Made by a program: the position numbers and the translations under genes. A DNA stretch of 64,000 nucleotides from Eubacteriales bacterium (lineage in GTDB: Bacteria; Bacillota; Clostridia; Lachnospirales; Lachnospiraceae), in assembly GCA_030536995.1 (NCBI GenBank), contig JAUNOY010000006.1:1-64000 (forward strand). The letters are read 5' to 3'. The notes under the pieces were generated by a model. The model saw nothing but the letters and a program-made list of their open reading frames with translations, was not told the DNA's origin and searched no databases. Below are positions 27,003 through 36,155 of this stretch, in pieces; within the stretch, counting starts at the first letter, position 1; the number at the start of each line of letters is the position of its first letter.

Positions 27003-27773
27003 ATGAAGAAAAAAATTCTGACAGCATTATTTGCAGGCATTTTCGGTAGCGCAGTAATCGTATCCGGTTCTGTATGTACTTTTGCGGCAGGAACTGAGGT
27101 AGCAGAGAAATCAGCAGAGGATACAGCAGAGCTAAAGACAATCGGGGCGAAAGAAAAAGAAGAGGGTGCTTTTTCCGTAAAGCTGAAAAATGCGACAGGA
27201 AAAGACATCAAGGAAATTAAAATCAAGGTTTCAGGACACTCGGAATTTGCGGATACAGAGAATCTTCTGGAGAAAGATGCGGTATTTGCTGCAGAGGAAG
27301 AGAGAATTCTCAACTATCTTCCGAAAGTGAAAGAAGAAACAGAAGAAAAGAAAGAAGATAGTAAAGAAAAAGAAGAACCTCTGGTATTTGATATTCAGCT
27401 TACTTTTGCAGACGATACAACTGCAGTCGTACATACTTTCCCGTTCGGTGACATTGAAGAAGGAGAAATCTGTATGGACGGAGAACTGGCATACCTCGTA
27501 TTTGAAAGTGTAAATCTGAAAAAAGAAGTAAATACGTTGGAGACAGAAACAACAATCGCTGAGACGATTAAGGCACAGAAAGAAGCGGCTGCACAGGCGG
27601 CTGCCAGCTCTTCCGGCAGTGAGTCTTATGATTATTCTTATGATTATGATTACGACTATTCCGGGGACTATGACTACGGTGACGGAGATGACGGCGGAAG
27701 TGATGCCGGAAGTGGGGATGGTGGAACTACTGACGGCGGAGACGGCTGCCTTAACGGAGGTCTGTTAAATTAA
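27003..27773 (+). CDS. Secreted acidic protein with Tyr/Asp/Gly-rich tail
   Basis: The 256-aa protein has a signal peptide (to about TFAA, residue 30) and a domain (about 45-185) with beta-like segments and a long Glu/Lys insert near 100-125. A Gln/Ala helix follows, and then a low-complexity tail alternating Tyr, Asp and Ser that changes into Gly/Asp repeats and ends with one Cys close to the C-terminus. No sortase motif or enzyme domain is seen. It lies between two transglutaminase-like genes with short gaps, so it may be their substrate or a structural partner, which is inference only. Confidence 0.75.
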   Translation: MKKKILTALFAGIFGSAVIVSGSVCTFAAGTEVAEKSAEDTAELKTIGAKEKEEGAFSVKLKNATGKDIKEIKIKVSGHSEFADTENLLEKDAVFAAEEERILNYLPKVKEETEEKKEDSKEKEEPLVFDIQLTFADDTTAVVHTFPFGDIEEGEICMDGELAYLVFESVNLKKEVNTLETETTIAETIKAQKEAAAQAAASSSGSESYDYSYDYDYDYSGDYDYGDGDDGGSDAGSGDGGTTDGGDGCLNGGLLN

Positions 27774-27802
27774 TAATTGTTCATGCAGAAGGAGGCAGGA
27801 GG

Positions 27803-28735
27803 ATGAAAAAGAGAAAAAGCTTTTTCGTAATGCTGTTCGTCTCCATAATGTTGGCGTGTTTATTGCCGACTGCTGTAAGTGCAGCCAGAGAAAATGACGG
27901 GCTTACATTGGGAAAGAACGGCAGATATTGTTATTATGAGAATGGCAAAAAGGTGAAAAAGGCATGGAGAACGGTAAACGGCAAAAAATACTATTTCCAG
28001 TCTACCGGATGGTCAACTCCTTACAGCCTGTACATAGACGGTAAGGTTTATGTTTTTAACAGTAAATCCCAGCTACACCGGCCATCAAAGAGGAGCATTT
28101 TTAAATCCAAGGGATATTACTATTGTGTAAACCCGGATGGGACTGCAGATACAGGATGGCTGACATATAAAAACAGACTTTACAAGGCTTATTCCAAGAG
28201 TGGAAGATTTGCGGTGAATAAAACAGAAAACGGAATCCGTTTTGGTAAAAACGGGGCAGCTGTTAATAACATACCAGCCAAATTAAAGATGAAAACGATG
28301 AAGATTGTTTCCCGGATAACCAATAAGAGAATGTCCAGGAGTCAGAAGCTCAGAGCATGCTGGAATTATATCGTGCACAGCGGGCGATTTTCGTACTATC
28401 TGACAGAACCTAATATCTGGAAAAAGGGATGGCAGCAGGAAATTGCTCTTTCCATGCTGACGAAAAACAGAGGAGACTGCAATGGTTTTGCCTGTGGATT
28501 TGCAGCTTTGGCTGCCGAAGTTGGGTATACTCCATATGTGATTTCGGGACGGGTACCCGGGAACAGAGACGGAGCTGCAGATGGGTTGACAAGACACTGT
28601 TGGATAAAAATCAATGGAAAGCATTATGACCCGGAAGGAACCTGGGCTAACTGGGCAGGATATGTATACGGAACATCCGGATATCCAATGTATCATACAA
28701 TACAACAGACAATAAATTTTAAAACATATGTATAA
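27803..28735 (+). CDS. Secreted CW-repeat plus transglutaminase-like protein
   Basis: The 310-aa product has a signal peptide (to about VSAA, residue 28) and CW-type aromatic repeats (GRYCYYENGKKVKKAWRTV, GKKYYFQSTGW, GKVYVFNSKS, GYYYCVNPDGTADTGW) up to about 130. A transglutaminase-like domain follows with NRGDCNGFACGF (Cys about 226), TRHCWIKING (His about 264) and YDPEGTW (Asp about 274). GGAGGCAGGAGG precedes the start. It is the last gene of the secreted cluster, ending at a bidirectional terminator shared with pyrI. It is a paralogue of the 26082 protein, which has the same architecture. Confidence 0.85.
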   Translation: MKKRKSFFVMLFVSIMLACLLPTAVSAARENDGLTLGKNGRYCYYENGKKVKKAWRTVNGKKYYFQSTGWSTPYSLYIDGKVYVFNSKSQLHRPSKRSIFKSKGYYYCVNPDGTADTGWLTYKNRLYKAYSKSGRFAVNKTENGIRFGKNGAAVNNIPAKLKMKTMKIVSRITNKRMSRSQKLRACWNYIVHSGRFSYYLTEPNIWKKGWQQEIALSMLTKNRGDCNGFACGFAALAAEVGYTPYVISGRVPGNRDGAADGLTRHCWIKINGKHYDPEGTWANWAGYVYGTSGYPMYHTIQQTINFKTYV

Positions 28736-28770
28736 AAAAACCGCGTCCCCAATAAAGGGATGCGGTTTTT
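28736..28770. terminator. Bidirectional terminator between secreted cluster and pyrI
   Basis: A 14-bp stem (AAAAACCGCGTCCC with GGGATGCGGTTTTT, one G-U pair) has A runs on one side and T runs on the other, so it can end transcription from both converging directions. Confidence 0.9.
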
Positions 28771-28774
28771 CTCT

Positions 28775-29212
28775 TTATTTATTTCTGTTACCTCTGTATT
28801 TCTCCTCGCAGTATTTACATCTGTAAACCTCTTTTTCCGGATCTGCAAGTACAAAAATCTGGTCAAGCTCCTGCTCAATGGAAGTGATGCAGCGCGGATT
28901 CTTGCATCTGATCACGTTGACGATTTCTTTCGGAAGATGAAGTTCTCTTTTTTCAACGATTTCGCCGTCTTTAATGATGTTTACCGTGATATTGTGGTCA
29001 ATGAAGCCAAGAACATTAAGGTCAAGGTTGTCGATAGGGCATTCAACCTTAATGATATCTTTTTTACCCATTTTGTTGCTGCGCGCATTTTTGATAATTG
29101 CAACAGTACAGTCAAGTTTGTCAAGTTTTAAGTCATGATAAATTGTCATTGCTTTACCAGCTTTGATATGGTCTAATACGAAACCTTCGCGAAGTGCTCC
29201 TACATTTAACAT
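28775..29212 (-). CDS. pyrI: Aspartate carbamoyltransferase regulatory chain
   Basis: The 145-aa protein is the regulatory subunit that binds nucleotide effectors and joins catalytic PyrB trimers. The N-terminal allosteric domain is followed by the zinc domain with Cys pairs CKNPRC and CKYC in the last 40 residues. It overlaps the pyrB end by seven bases and is transcribed with it. It acts at the first committed step of pyrimidine synthesis. Confidence 0.96.
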   Translation of the reverse strand: MLNVGALREGFVLDHIKAGKAMTIYHDLKLDKLDCTVAIIKNARSNKMGKKDIIKVECPIDNLDLNVLGFIDHNITVNIIKDGEIVEKRELHLPKEIVNVIRCKNPRCITSIEQELDQIFVLADPEKEVYRCKYCEEKYRGNRNK

Positions 29213-30129
29213 GGTAATTCCACCTCCAGTAATGTGAGAATCAACGCCATACGGACATATACGCCGTACTGTGCTTGTTTGAAGTATGCGGCTCTTGGGT
29301 CGGAATCCACTTCTGTGGAAATTTCGTTTACACGTGGAAGCGGATGAAGAACATACATATCGTCTTTAGCAAGGCTCATTTTCTGCTTGTCGAGTATGTA
29401 GAAATCTTTCATGCGGACGTAATCTTCCTCATTAAAGAAGCGCTCTTTCTGAACACGGGTCATGTAAAGGATATCAAGAGATGGCATGGCGTCTTCCAGA
29501 CGTTCTACCTCCTGGAATTCAATATGGTTGCGTTTCAGTACATCTTCACGGATATAACTTGGGATGCGAAGTTCTTCAGGGGAAATCAGAATAAATTTCA
29601 CATTTTCATAGCGAACCAGAGCTTCAATGAGAGAGTGAACAGTACGACCAAATTTCAGGTCTCCGCAAAGTCCGATAGTGATATTGTCTAAACGGCCTTT
29701 CATGGAACGAATCGTGAGTAAGTCTGTTAAAGTCTGGGTAGGATGCTGATGGCCGCCGTCACCGGCGTTGATAACTGGAATGGAAGAAGCCATGGAAGCT
29801 ACTAACGGAGCACCCTCTTTCGGATGACGCATAGCACAGATGTCTGCATAACAGGATACGACGCGGATAGTATCACTTACACTCTCACCTTTTGAGGCGG
29901 AACTGGAATCAGCGGAAGAAAAACCAAGGACTTTTCCGCCAAGGTTCATCATAGCTGCTTCGAAGCTTAAGCGAGTACGTGTGCTTGGCTCATAAAACAG
30001 AGTAGCAAGCTTCATGTCGTCACATACATGCGCGTATTTCTTGGGGTTCTTTGCGATGTCGCTGGCTAAATCCAGAAGAGTGTCAAGTTCTTCTACAGAG
30101 AAGTCCAGCGGGCTCATTAAGTGTCTCAT
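29206..30129 (-). CDS. pyrB: Aspartate carbamoyltransferase catalytic chain
   Basis: The 307-aa enzyme joins carbamoyl phosphate and aspartate. Signature motifs are the phosphate-binding [12 protein letters not shown] at about 45-56, [23 protein letters not shown], and HPLPRVNEI near the C-terminus. ATG at 30129 is used because GGAGG lies six bases before it; the frame upstream to 30180 would add 17 residues not expected for the family. It is followed by pyrI in the same operon. No attenuator or PyrR site was recognised upstream. Confidence 0.97.
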   Translation of the reverse strand: MRHLMSPLDFSVEELDTLLDLASDIAKNPKKYAHVCDDMKLATLFYEPSTRTRLSFEAAMMNLGGKVLGFSSADSSSASKGESVSDTIRVVSCYADICAMRHPKEGAPLVASMASSIPVINAGDGGHQHPTQTLTDLLTIRSMKGRLDNITIGLCGDLKFGRTVHSLIEALVRYENVKFILISPEELRIPSYIREDVLKRNHIEFQEVERLEDAMPSLDILYMTRVQKERFFNEEDYVRMKDFYILDKQKMSLAKDDMYVLHPLPRVNEISTEVDSDPRAAYFKQAQYGVYVRMALILTLLEVELPC

Positions 30130-30217
30130 TTCATACCTCCATATTCTTGTAGTAAGTTGGTATTGATTTTCAGGAATCATAAAAATTTTTAGTTACTCAA
30201 AAATTCCTTCATAACAT

Positions 30218-30223
30218 ATTATA
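30218..30223 (-). promoter_or_regulatory. Probable -10 box of pyrBI
   Basis: TATAAT on the minus strand lies about 90 bases upstream of the pyrB start. A TCTTGA about 17 bases further up is a weak -35. Confidence 0.45.
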
Positions 30224-30240
30224 ACATATAAATGGTTTTT

Positions 30241-30639
30241 TCAAGAAGATTTTTTTACTATTTTTTCAAAAAAAAGTCCTGCTGCAAACCATAATGGAGC
30301 ATAGTCAAGGCGAATCAGACCTTTATAGTTCCAGGGAGTGTTGCTGTAATCCCAGGGGCATATGTGTAAAAGTTTCAAAACAGCGCCGCTTACAAATTCG
30401 GTAAAATAAATTCCTATTGTATAAAGACTGCCCCGCAGCGCGACCGGAAAACGGGCGATTCTTTTATAGACGGGGCCGATAACAGAAGCGCACCCATAAA
30501 TAGGAAACATCAGGAGGGAGGTTTTGCCCATCATGGTAAAACTGCCTTCTAAAAGGGAGTGAAGTCCTGTCCAGAGAATTTCCATGCACCAGCCTATGGC
30601 GCCGCAAAGGAAAAATGTTTTCGGGAGAGTTGATTTCAT
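30241..30639 (-). CDS. Putative ABC-transporter type IV membrane protein
   Basis: The 132-aa product has three to four hydrophobic segments and matches the small membrane family labelled putative ABC transporter type IV (CmpB-like). Typical features are FFLCGAIGWCMEILWTG near the N-terminus, SLLMFPIYGCASV, and the end CPWDYSNTPWNYKGLIRLDYAP, where Trp-Asp-Tyr is a family signature. There is no ATPase partner nearby, so actual transport is uncertain. It lies just upstream of pyrB on the same strand. Confidence 0.75.
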   Translation of the reverse strand: MKSTLPKTFFLCGAIGWCMEILWTGLHSLLEGSFTMMGKTSLLMFPIYGCASVIGPVYKRIARFPVALRGSLYTIGIYFTEFVSGAVLKLLHICPWDYSNTPWNYKGLIRLDYAPLWFAAGLFFEKIVKKSS

Positions 30640-30705
30640 ATGATTTTTCCTCGTATCAGAGTATTTTTTTTACAACAATTTAACCTGATTGTAGTATTGC
30701 CCGCC

Positions 30706-30734
30706 TTGAAAAAAACATACATCTGGGATATAAT
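30706..30734 (+). promoter_or_regulatory. Sigma-A promoter of the folC train
   Basis: TTGAAA (30706-30711), a 17-base spacer and TATAAT (30729-30734). It lies 70 bases before folC and may drive the whole plus-strand gene series down to mobB. Confidence 0.8.
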
Positions 30735-30804
30735 GAAATAACCTTAATTTAGCGTTGTACATTGACGATGTTTGGGGAAAAGCTTAAAGAGGAGTATTGA
30801 AAAA

Positions 30805-32085
30805 ATGAACTACAGAGAAAGTCGCGCCTATATCGAAAATGCCCAGCCCCTGGGAATGGTTCTGGGACTGGGAAATATGCTGGAGCTTATGGAAAGGCTT
30901 GGAAATCCGCAGGATGATCTGAAATTTGTCCATGTAGGAGGAACAAATGGAAAAGGCTCTGTAATTGCATATTTATATTCGACGCTGACACTTGCGGGAT
31001 ACCGGGTGGGAAGGTACGTCTCACCAACCCTTTATTCATACAGAGAGAGACTGGAAACAGCAGGGAAAAAAGTAACCAAAGAAAAATTTGCGGAATATAT
31101 TACAAAAATTGCAGAAGTAATTGAAGAAATGACAGCGGAAGGTCTGCCTCATCCAACGCCGTTTGAAATTGAAACGGCTGCAGCTTTTTTATATTTTAAG
31201 GAAGAAAACTGCGATCTTGTCCTTCTGGAAGTAGGGATGGGTGGAGATTTGGATGCTACGAATATTATCAGAACAACTCTTATTTCTGTTCTTACATCCA
31301 TCAGCATGGATCATATGACATTTCTGGGAACTACCCTTGGTGAAATTGCGGAGAAAAAAGCAGGTATTATTAAAGATGGCTGCCATACTGTGACGATTAA
31401 TCAGGAACCGGAGGCTCTGGCTGTGATTCTTGAACGATGTGAGGGAATGGGAGTTGCCTGTACAATTTCTGATTATAAAGAGGCGACTGTACTGGAAGAG
31501 AGCTGCCAGGGGCAGACATTCCGTTACAGAGACGAGGTTTACCAGCTTTCGCTTGCTGGCGTATGTCAGATTGAAAATGCTGTTCTTGCCCTAAATGTAC
31601 TGGACGTACTTTCTGAAAAAGGTTTTCCTGTTGCACTGGAGCAGAGGAAAGAGGGGCTTTTAAAAACATCATGGGACGGCAGATTTACTTTTATACATGA
31701 GAAACCGCTGTTTATTGTGGATGGCGCTCATAATCCGGCAGCAGCAGACAGACTGGTAGATTCCATTGAACATTATTTTAAGGGGAAACGGATTATTTTT
31801 ATCGTTGGTGTGTTTAAAGATAAGGATTATAGAAGTGTGATCGAAAAAACAGCAGGTTACGCAGGGGAAATTCTGACAATAGAGACGCCTGATAATCCAA
31901 GAGCTTTATCAGCAAAAGAGCTTGCCCATGTTGTTGCAGAGTATAACCCTAATGTACGTGCCATGAGTAGTGTGGAAGAGGCGGTAAAGACTGCGTTTGA
32001 GCTTGCCGGGGAAGAAGATGTTATCATCTCTTTTGGATCTCTTTCCAACATCGGAAAAATTACAGAAGCAGTAGAAGGCGAATAG
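30805..32085 (+). CDS. folC: Folylpolyglutamate synthase / dihydrofolate synthase
   Basis: The 426-aa Mur-ligase-like enzyme adds glutamates to folates. It has the P-loop GGTNGKGSVIAYL (about 40-52), the DLVLLEVGMGGDLDATN segment, and DGAHNPAAA in the C-terminal domain. The start at 30805 is preferred over 30772 because of AGAGGAG ten bases upstream. It is followed after 15 bases by pheA. Polyglutamylated folates also serve the glycine cleavage operon downstream in this window. Confidence 0.93.
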   Translation: MNYRESRAYIENAQPLGMVLGLGNMLELMERLGNPQDDLKFVHVGGTNGKGSVIAYLYSTLTLAGYRVGRYVSPTLYSYRERLETAGKKVTKEKFAEYITKIAEVIEEMTAEGLPHPTPFEIETAAAFLYFKEENCDLVLLEVGMGGDLDATNIIRTTLISVLTSISMDHMTFLGTTLGEIAEKKAGIIKDGCHTVTINQEPEALAVILERCEGMGVACTISDYKEATVLEESCQGQTFRYRDEVYQLSLAGVCQIENAVLALNVLDVLSEKGFPVALEQRKEGLLKTSWDGRFTFIHEKPLFIVDGAHNPAAADRLVDSIEHYFKGKRIIFIVGVFKDKDYRSVIEKTAGYAGEILTIETPDNPRALSAKELAHVVAEYNPNVRAMSSVEEAVKTAFELAGEEDVIISFGSLSNIGKITEAVEGE

Positions 32086-32100
32086 GAAACGGAGAGAAGA

Positions 32101-33231
32101 ATGGTTGATTTACAGGAATGCAGAGACAGAATAGACGAGATTGACAGCGAGATTATCCGGCTTTTTGAGCAGAGAATGAAAGTCTGCGAGGATGTGGCTG
32201 AATATAAAATCAACACAGGAAAAAAAGTGCTGGATCCTCAGAGAGAGCGTTCTAAAATTGAAACGCTGCGTAAGAAGGCACACGGAGAATTTAATGCTCT
32301 TGGTGCACAGGAGCTTTTTCAGCAGATTATGGCAATAAGCCGTAAAAGGCAGTATCAGCTTCTCACAGAACATGGAGTAGAGGATGAGGAAGAGCTTGAG
32401 ATGGTGGAGGCTCTTTTGCTTAAAGATGTGACGGTAGTCTTTCAGGGAGTAGAGGGCGCATACAGCTACGCTGCTATGAGGGAATACTTTCAGGATGATA
32501 TTAAAAGCTACCATGTTAAAACATGGAGAGATGCAATGGAAGAGGTTTCCGGAGGAAAAGCGGATTATGCAGTTTTGCCCATTGAGAATTCTACGGCAGG
32601 GATTGTAGCAGATATCTATGATCTTTTGACAGAATATCAGTTAAGTATCGTAGGAGAACAGATCATCCGTGTAGAACATGTGCTTCTTGGGCTTCCGGAT
32701 GCGGAAATCGAACAGATTACGCAGGTATGTTCTCATCCTCAGGGACTTGCCCAGTGCGGGAAATTTCTGGAAGATCATCCGCAGTGGAAAAGAAAAGAGG
32801 TGGAAAATACAGCTGGAGCAGCCAAACGTGTGCAGGAAGAAGGCGATCTTTCTCAGGCGGCGATCGCAAGCATTCATGCAGGCGAGCTTTACGGTCTAAA
32901 GATTCTTGCCCGTAATATCTGTCATAATGAGAAAAATGTTACGCGGTTTATCATTGTAAGCAAAAAGCCGGTCTACGTAAAGGATGCCCGCAAAGTCAGC
33001 ATCTGCTTTGAGCTACCCCACGAAAGCGGTACTCTTTACAATATGCTTTCCCATATTATTTATAATGGTCTTAATATGTCGCGTATCGAATCCCGCCCGA
33101 TTCCGGGTAAAACATGGGAATATCGCTTTTTTGTGGATTTCGAAGGAAATTTGAAAGACAGCGCTGTAAAAAACGCCCTGCGCGGGATTAAAGCGGAAGC
33201 CAACCGCATGAGGGTTCTCGGAAACTATTAA
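32101..33231 (+). CDS. pheA: Bifunctional chorismate mutase / prephenate dehydratase
   Basis: The 376-aa enzyme catalyses two steps to phenylpyruvate. Residues 1-90 are an AroQ-type chorismate mutase (CRDRIDEIDSEIIRLFEQRM). The prephenate dehydratase part begins at about 110 with VVFQGVEGAYSYAAM and contains PIENSTAGIV and the TRFIIVSKKP end. A C-terminal ACT domain with ESGTLYNML and IESRPIPGKTWEYRFFVD binds phenylalanine for feedback inhibition. It sits between folC and a DUF815 ATPase with short gaps. Confidence 0.96.
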   Translation: MVDLQECRDRIDEIDSEIIRLFEQRMKVCEDVAEYKINTGKKVLDPQRERSKIETLRKKAHGEFNALGAQELFQQIMAISRKRQYQLLTEHGVEDEEELEMVEALLLKDVTVVFQGVEGAYSYAAMREYFQDDIKSYHVKTWRDAMEEVSGGKADYAVLPIENSTAGIVADIYDLLTEYQLSIVGEQIIRVEHVLLGLPDAEIEQITQVCSHPQGLAQCGKFLEDHPQWKRKEVENTAGAAKRVQEEGDLSQAAIASIHAGELYGLKILARNICHNEKNVTRFIIVSKKPVYVKDARKVSICFELPHESGTLYNMLSHIIYNGLNMSRIESRPIPGKTWEYRFFVDFEGNLKDSAVKNALRGIKAEANRMRVLGNY

Positions 33232-33240
33232 CACAAATTT

Positions 33241-34569
33241 ATGACAGAAAGAAGAACAGCGATCATGGGAATGAAGGAATGTGTTCTTTACCGGGACTTT
33301 GCCCACGGTGAAGTGCTGGAAAAAATGACGGCTCTTATCGCCGCCGCTGAAAAAAAACAGGAAAAAACAGAGCAGAATAAAGACGATTTTTATGGATGCG
33401 TAAACCAACTGGTGGAAATGGCAGGCTTATATGGTTTTTCGGGAAATCTGTGGCACTGCTATCTTACCTTACTTCTGGTCAATCACGAAAACGCGTTCAG
33501 CAGGGCGTGTGAAATTCGCGGAGAAGTGGCTGGAAGTATCAACGAACTGGCGCTTCATGATTTCACTATTTTTAAAGAATGGTACGATTTTGACCTTATG
33601 GTATTTGACAGAAGCTTCGACACTTCATGCTGCCGGATTCTGTGCGATTACACAAATACGGATACAAACAGCAAGATGTTTAACAAGAGGATAAGGGACC
33701 GTATCTGCGAGATGAGCAAAACTCTGGCAGCAGCAAAAAGCACGGAAGAATTTAAAGCGGATATGGTTCAGTTTTATAAAGATTTCGGAGTGGGTAAGCT
33801 TGGACTTCACAAGGCCTTCCGTGTAGGGCATGCGGCAGACGGAGAAGTTGTCATTGAACCGATCACGAGAACCGCTCATGTGAAGCTGGATGATCTGGTA
33901 GGATATGAGATTCCGAAGCAGAAGTTGATTGAGAATACAGAAGCCTTTGTGGAGGGAAGAAAGGCAAATAACTGTCTTCTTTTCGGAGATGCGGGGACTG
34001 GAAAATCATCCAGTATCAAGGGGATTCTCAATGAGTATTATGACAGAGGGCTTCGTATCATAGAAGTGTACAAGCATCAGTTTCAGGATTTAAATGATGT
34101 GATCGCTCAGATTAAGAACAGAAATTATAAGTTTATTATCTATATGGACGATCTTTCGTTTGAAGAATTTGAAATAGAATATAAATATCTGAAGGCAGTG
34201 ATCGAAGGAGGGTTGGAGAAAAAGCCCGATAATATTCTGATTTATGCGACCAGCAACAGAAGACATCTGGTAAGAGAACGTGCCGGAGACAAGCTGGAGA
34301 TTATGGATGAGGATGACCTTCATTCATCAGATACGGTACAGGAGAAGCTTTCTCTTGTATATCGTTTCGGGGTGCGTATTTATTTCGGTGCACCGAATAA
34401 AAAAGAATTTCAGAATATAGTGAAGACTCTGGCGCAGCGTTTTGGCGTGACGATGCCGGAGGAGGAGCTTCTTCTGGAAGCAAATAAATGGGAACTTTCC
34501 CACGGGGGATTAACGGGAAGGACAGCCCAGCAGTTTATTGATCATATTCTTGGTACAATAGAAAACTGA
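33241..34569 (+). CDS. DUF815 AAA+ ATPase
   Basis: The 442-aa protein has an N-terminal helical region of about 180 residues and a DUF815 AAA+ domain with Walker A GDAGTGKSS at about 250-258, Walker B FIIYMDDLSFE at about 299-309, and YATSNRRHLV as sensor. The family is widespread and of unknown role. The start is uncertain: ATG 33241 has no clear ribosome site, and an in-frame ATG at 33265 has AAAGAAGA upstream. It starts within 10 bases of pheA. Confidence 0.88.
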   Translation: MTERRTAIMGMKECVLYRDFAHGEVLEKMTALIAAAEKKQEKTEQNKDDFYGCVNQLVEMAGLYGFSGNLWHCYLTLLLVNHENAFSRACEIRGEVAGSINELALHDFTIFKEWYDFDLMVFDRSFDTSCCRILCDYTNTDTNSKMFNKRIRDRICEMSKTLAAAKSTEEFKADMVQFYKDFGVGKLGLHKAFRVGHAADGEVVIEPITRTAHVKLDDLVGYEIPKQKLIENTEAFVEGRKANNCLLFGDAGTGKSSSIKGILNEYYDRGLRIIEVYKHQFQDLNDVIAQIKNRNYKFIIYMDDLSFEEFEIEYKYLKAVIEGGLEKKPDNILIYATSNRRHLVRERAGDKLEIMDEDDLHSSDTVQEKLSLVYRFGVRIYFGAPNKKEFQNIVKTLAQRFGVTMPEEELLLEANKWELSHGGLTGRTAQQFIDHILGTIEN

Positions 34570-34607
34570 AAGCATCAGGAAAAACTAAGCAGAAAGGGGA
34601 TTTTACA

Positions 34608-36143
34608 ATGACAGTAACCACATTTGCAGCAATTGACATTGGTTCCTATGAAGTCAGTATGAAGATTTTTGAATTGTCTAAAAAATTCGGCTTCAGAGAA
34701 CTGAATGATGTCCGATACAGCCTGGAAGTGGGAAAAGGCGTTTATTCAGGACGTAAGATGGATAAAGAAATGATTGATATCCTGTGTGAAGTTCTGAATG
34801 ATTTTAAGCGGATTATGGCAGATTTTGGTGCGGAAGAATACAGAGCCTGCGCAACAAGTGCATTTCGTGAGCTGGAAAATCCGATTCTTGTTACGGAGCA
34901 GATTTATCGAAGGACACAGCTCAAAGTAGAAGTTCTGAGCAACGCAGAACAGCATTTCCTTGGCTATAAATCGATTGCTGCCATAGAAAACGGGTTCAAA
35001 AAGATGATCCAGAAAGGCACCGCTATTCTGGATGTCGGTGGGGGAAGTCTGCAGGTATCTCTTTTTGATAAGGATTCTCTTGTTACGACTCAGAGTCTTA
35101 AAATGGGAAGCTTAAGAATTCGTCAGCGTCTGAAAGAACTGGAAAAAACAACGATACATTATGACCGCCTTGTAGAAGAATTTATCCGAAATGATATTGT
35201 GAGTTTCCAGAGGCTTCATCTCAGGGACCGGGATGTAAAAAATGTGATTCTCATGGGAGATTTTATCACAGATACGATTTTTCAGGAAGAAATGCGGGAT
35301 AATATCATTACAAAAGAAGAGTTTATGCAGCGTTATGAGAATACGGTGCATAAATCAGAGCAGGTTCTTGCAGAAGAAATGGAAATTGATCCCGAATATG
35401 CGGCTCTCGTGGTACCGACTATGATTGTCTGCAAAAGTTTTATTGATGTGTTTAATGCGGAAGCTCTGTGGGCTCCGGGAGTGTCACTTCTTGATGGGAT
35501 TGCATATGATTTTGCAGAAAAAAAGAAATTTATAAAAAGCGTACATAATTTTGAAAATGATATTCTTGTAACAGCAAGAAATATTGCCAAACGGTACTCC
35601 AGCGGAAGGAGTCATATTCAGGGAACGATGAATCTCTGTCTTGATATTTTTGACAGTATGAAAAAGGTTCATGGAATGACTGCTAGAGAAAGGCTTCTTC
35701 TGCAGATAGCAGCCCTTCTCCATGATTGTGGCAAATATATCAGTATGGGGGATGTGGCAGAGTGTTCTTATCAGATTATCATGTCCACGGAAATTATCGG
35801 TCTTTCCACGGAAGAACGGGAAATGATTGCCTGGACTGTGCGTTTTAATTCAGTTCCGCTTACTGTTTATGACGAATTAAAAATGAAAGCGGGAATTGAC
35901 AGAACGAGTTATATGACTGTTGCGAAAATGGCGGCTATTTTGCGGCTTGCAAATGCGATGGACAGAAGTCATTATCAGAAAATCAGAGGGATTAAAACGG
36001 TTCTCAAAGACAGAGAGCTTCAGATGACCGTGGATTCCAATCAGGATATTTCTCTGGAACTGGGGCTTCTGAAAGATAAGGTAGAATTTTTTGAAGATGT
36101 ATTTGGTATTGGACTCAAGCTCAGATGTAAGGGAAGAGCATAA
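34608..36143 (+). CDS. Ppx/GppA family phosphatase with HD domain
   Basis: The 511-aa protein has an ASKHA-fold N-terminal part with AAIDIGSYEVSMKIFE (about 6-21), EYRACATSAFRE and the phosphate-binding ILDVGGGSLQVSLF (about 141-154). A C-terminal HD domain contains AALLHDCGKYISMG (about 368-381). Such enzymes degrade polyphosphate from the end or remove the 5' phosphate of pppGpp. It lies 12 bases before ppk1, so synthesis and breakdown of polyphosphate are encoded together. The length matches long Ppx forms. Confidence 0.9.
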   Translation: MTVTTFAAIDIGSYEVSMKIFELSKKFGFRELNDVRYSLEVGKGVYSGRKMDKEMIDILCEVLNDFKRIMADFGAEEYRACATSAFRELENPILVTEQIYRRTQLKVEVLSNAEQHFLGYKSIAAIENGFKKMIQKGTAILDVGGGSLQVSLFDKDSLVTTQSLKMGSLRIRQRLKELEKTTIHYDRLVEEFIRNDIVSFQRLHLRDRDVKNVILMGDFITDTIFQEEMRDNIITKEEFMQRYENTVHKSEQVLAEEMEIDPEYAALVVPTMIVCKSFIDVFNAEALWAPGVSLLDGIAYDFAEKKKFIKSVHNFENDILVTARNIAKRYSSGRSHIQGTMNLCLDIFDSMKKVHGMTARERLLLQIAALLHDCGKYISMGDVAECSYQIIMSTEIIGLSTEEREMIAWTVRFNSVPLTVYDELKMKAGIDRTSYMTVAKMAAILRLANAMDRSHYQKIRGIKTVLKDRELQMTVDSNQDISLELGLLKDKVEFFEDVFGIGLKLRCKGRA

Positions 36144-36155
36144 GGGGAGGATTTT

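Noticed and set aside
29206-30180. Longer pyrB start at 30180
   Set aside because: The ATG at 30129 has GGAGG at proper spacing and matches the family N-terminus.
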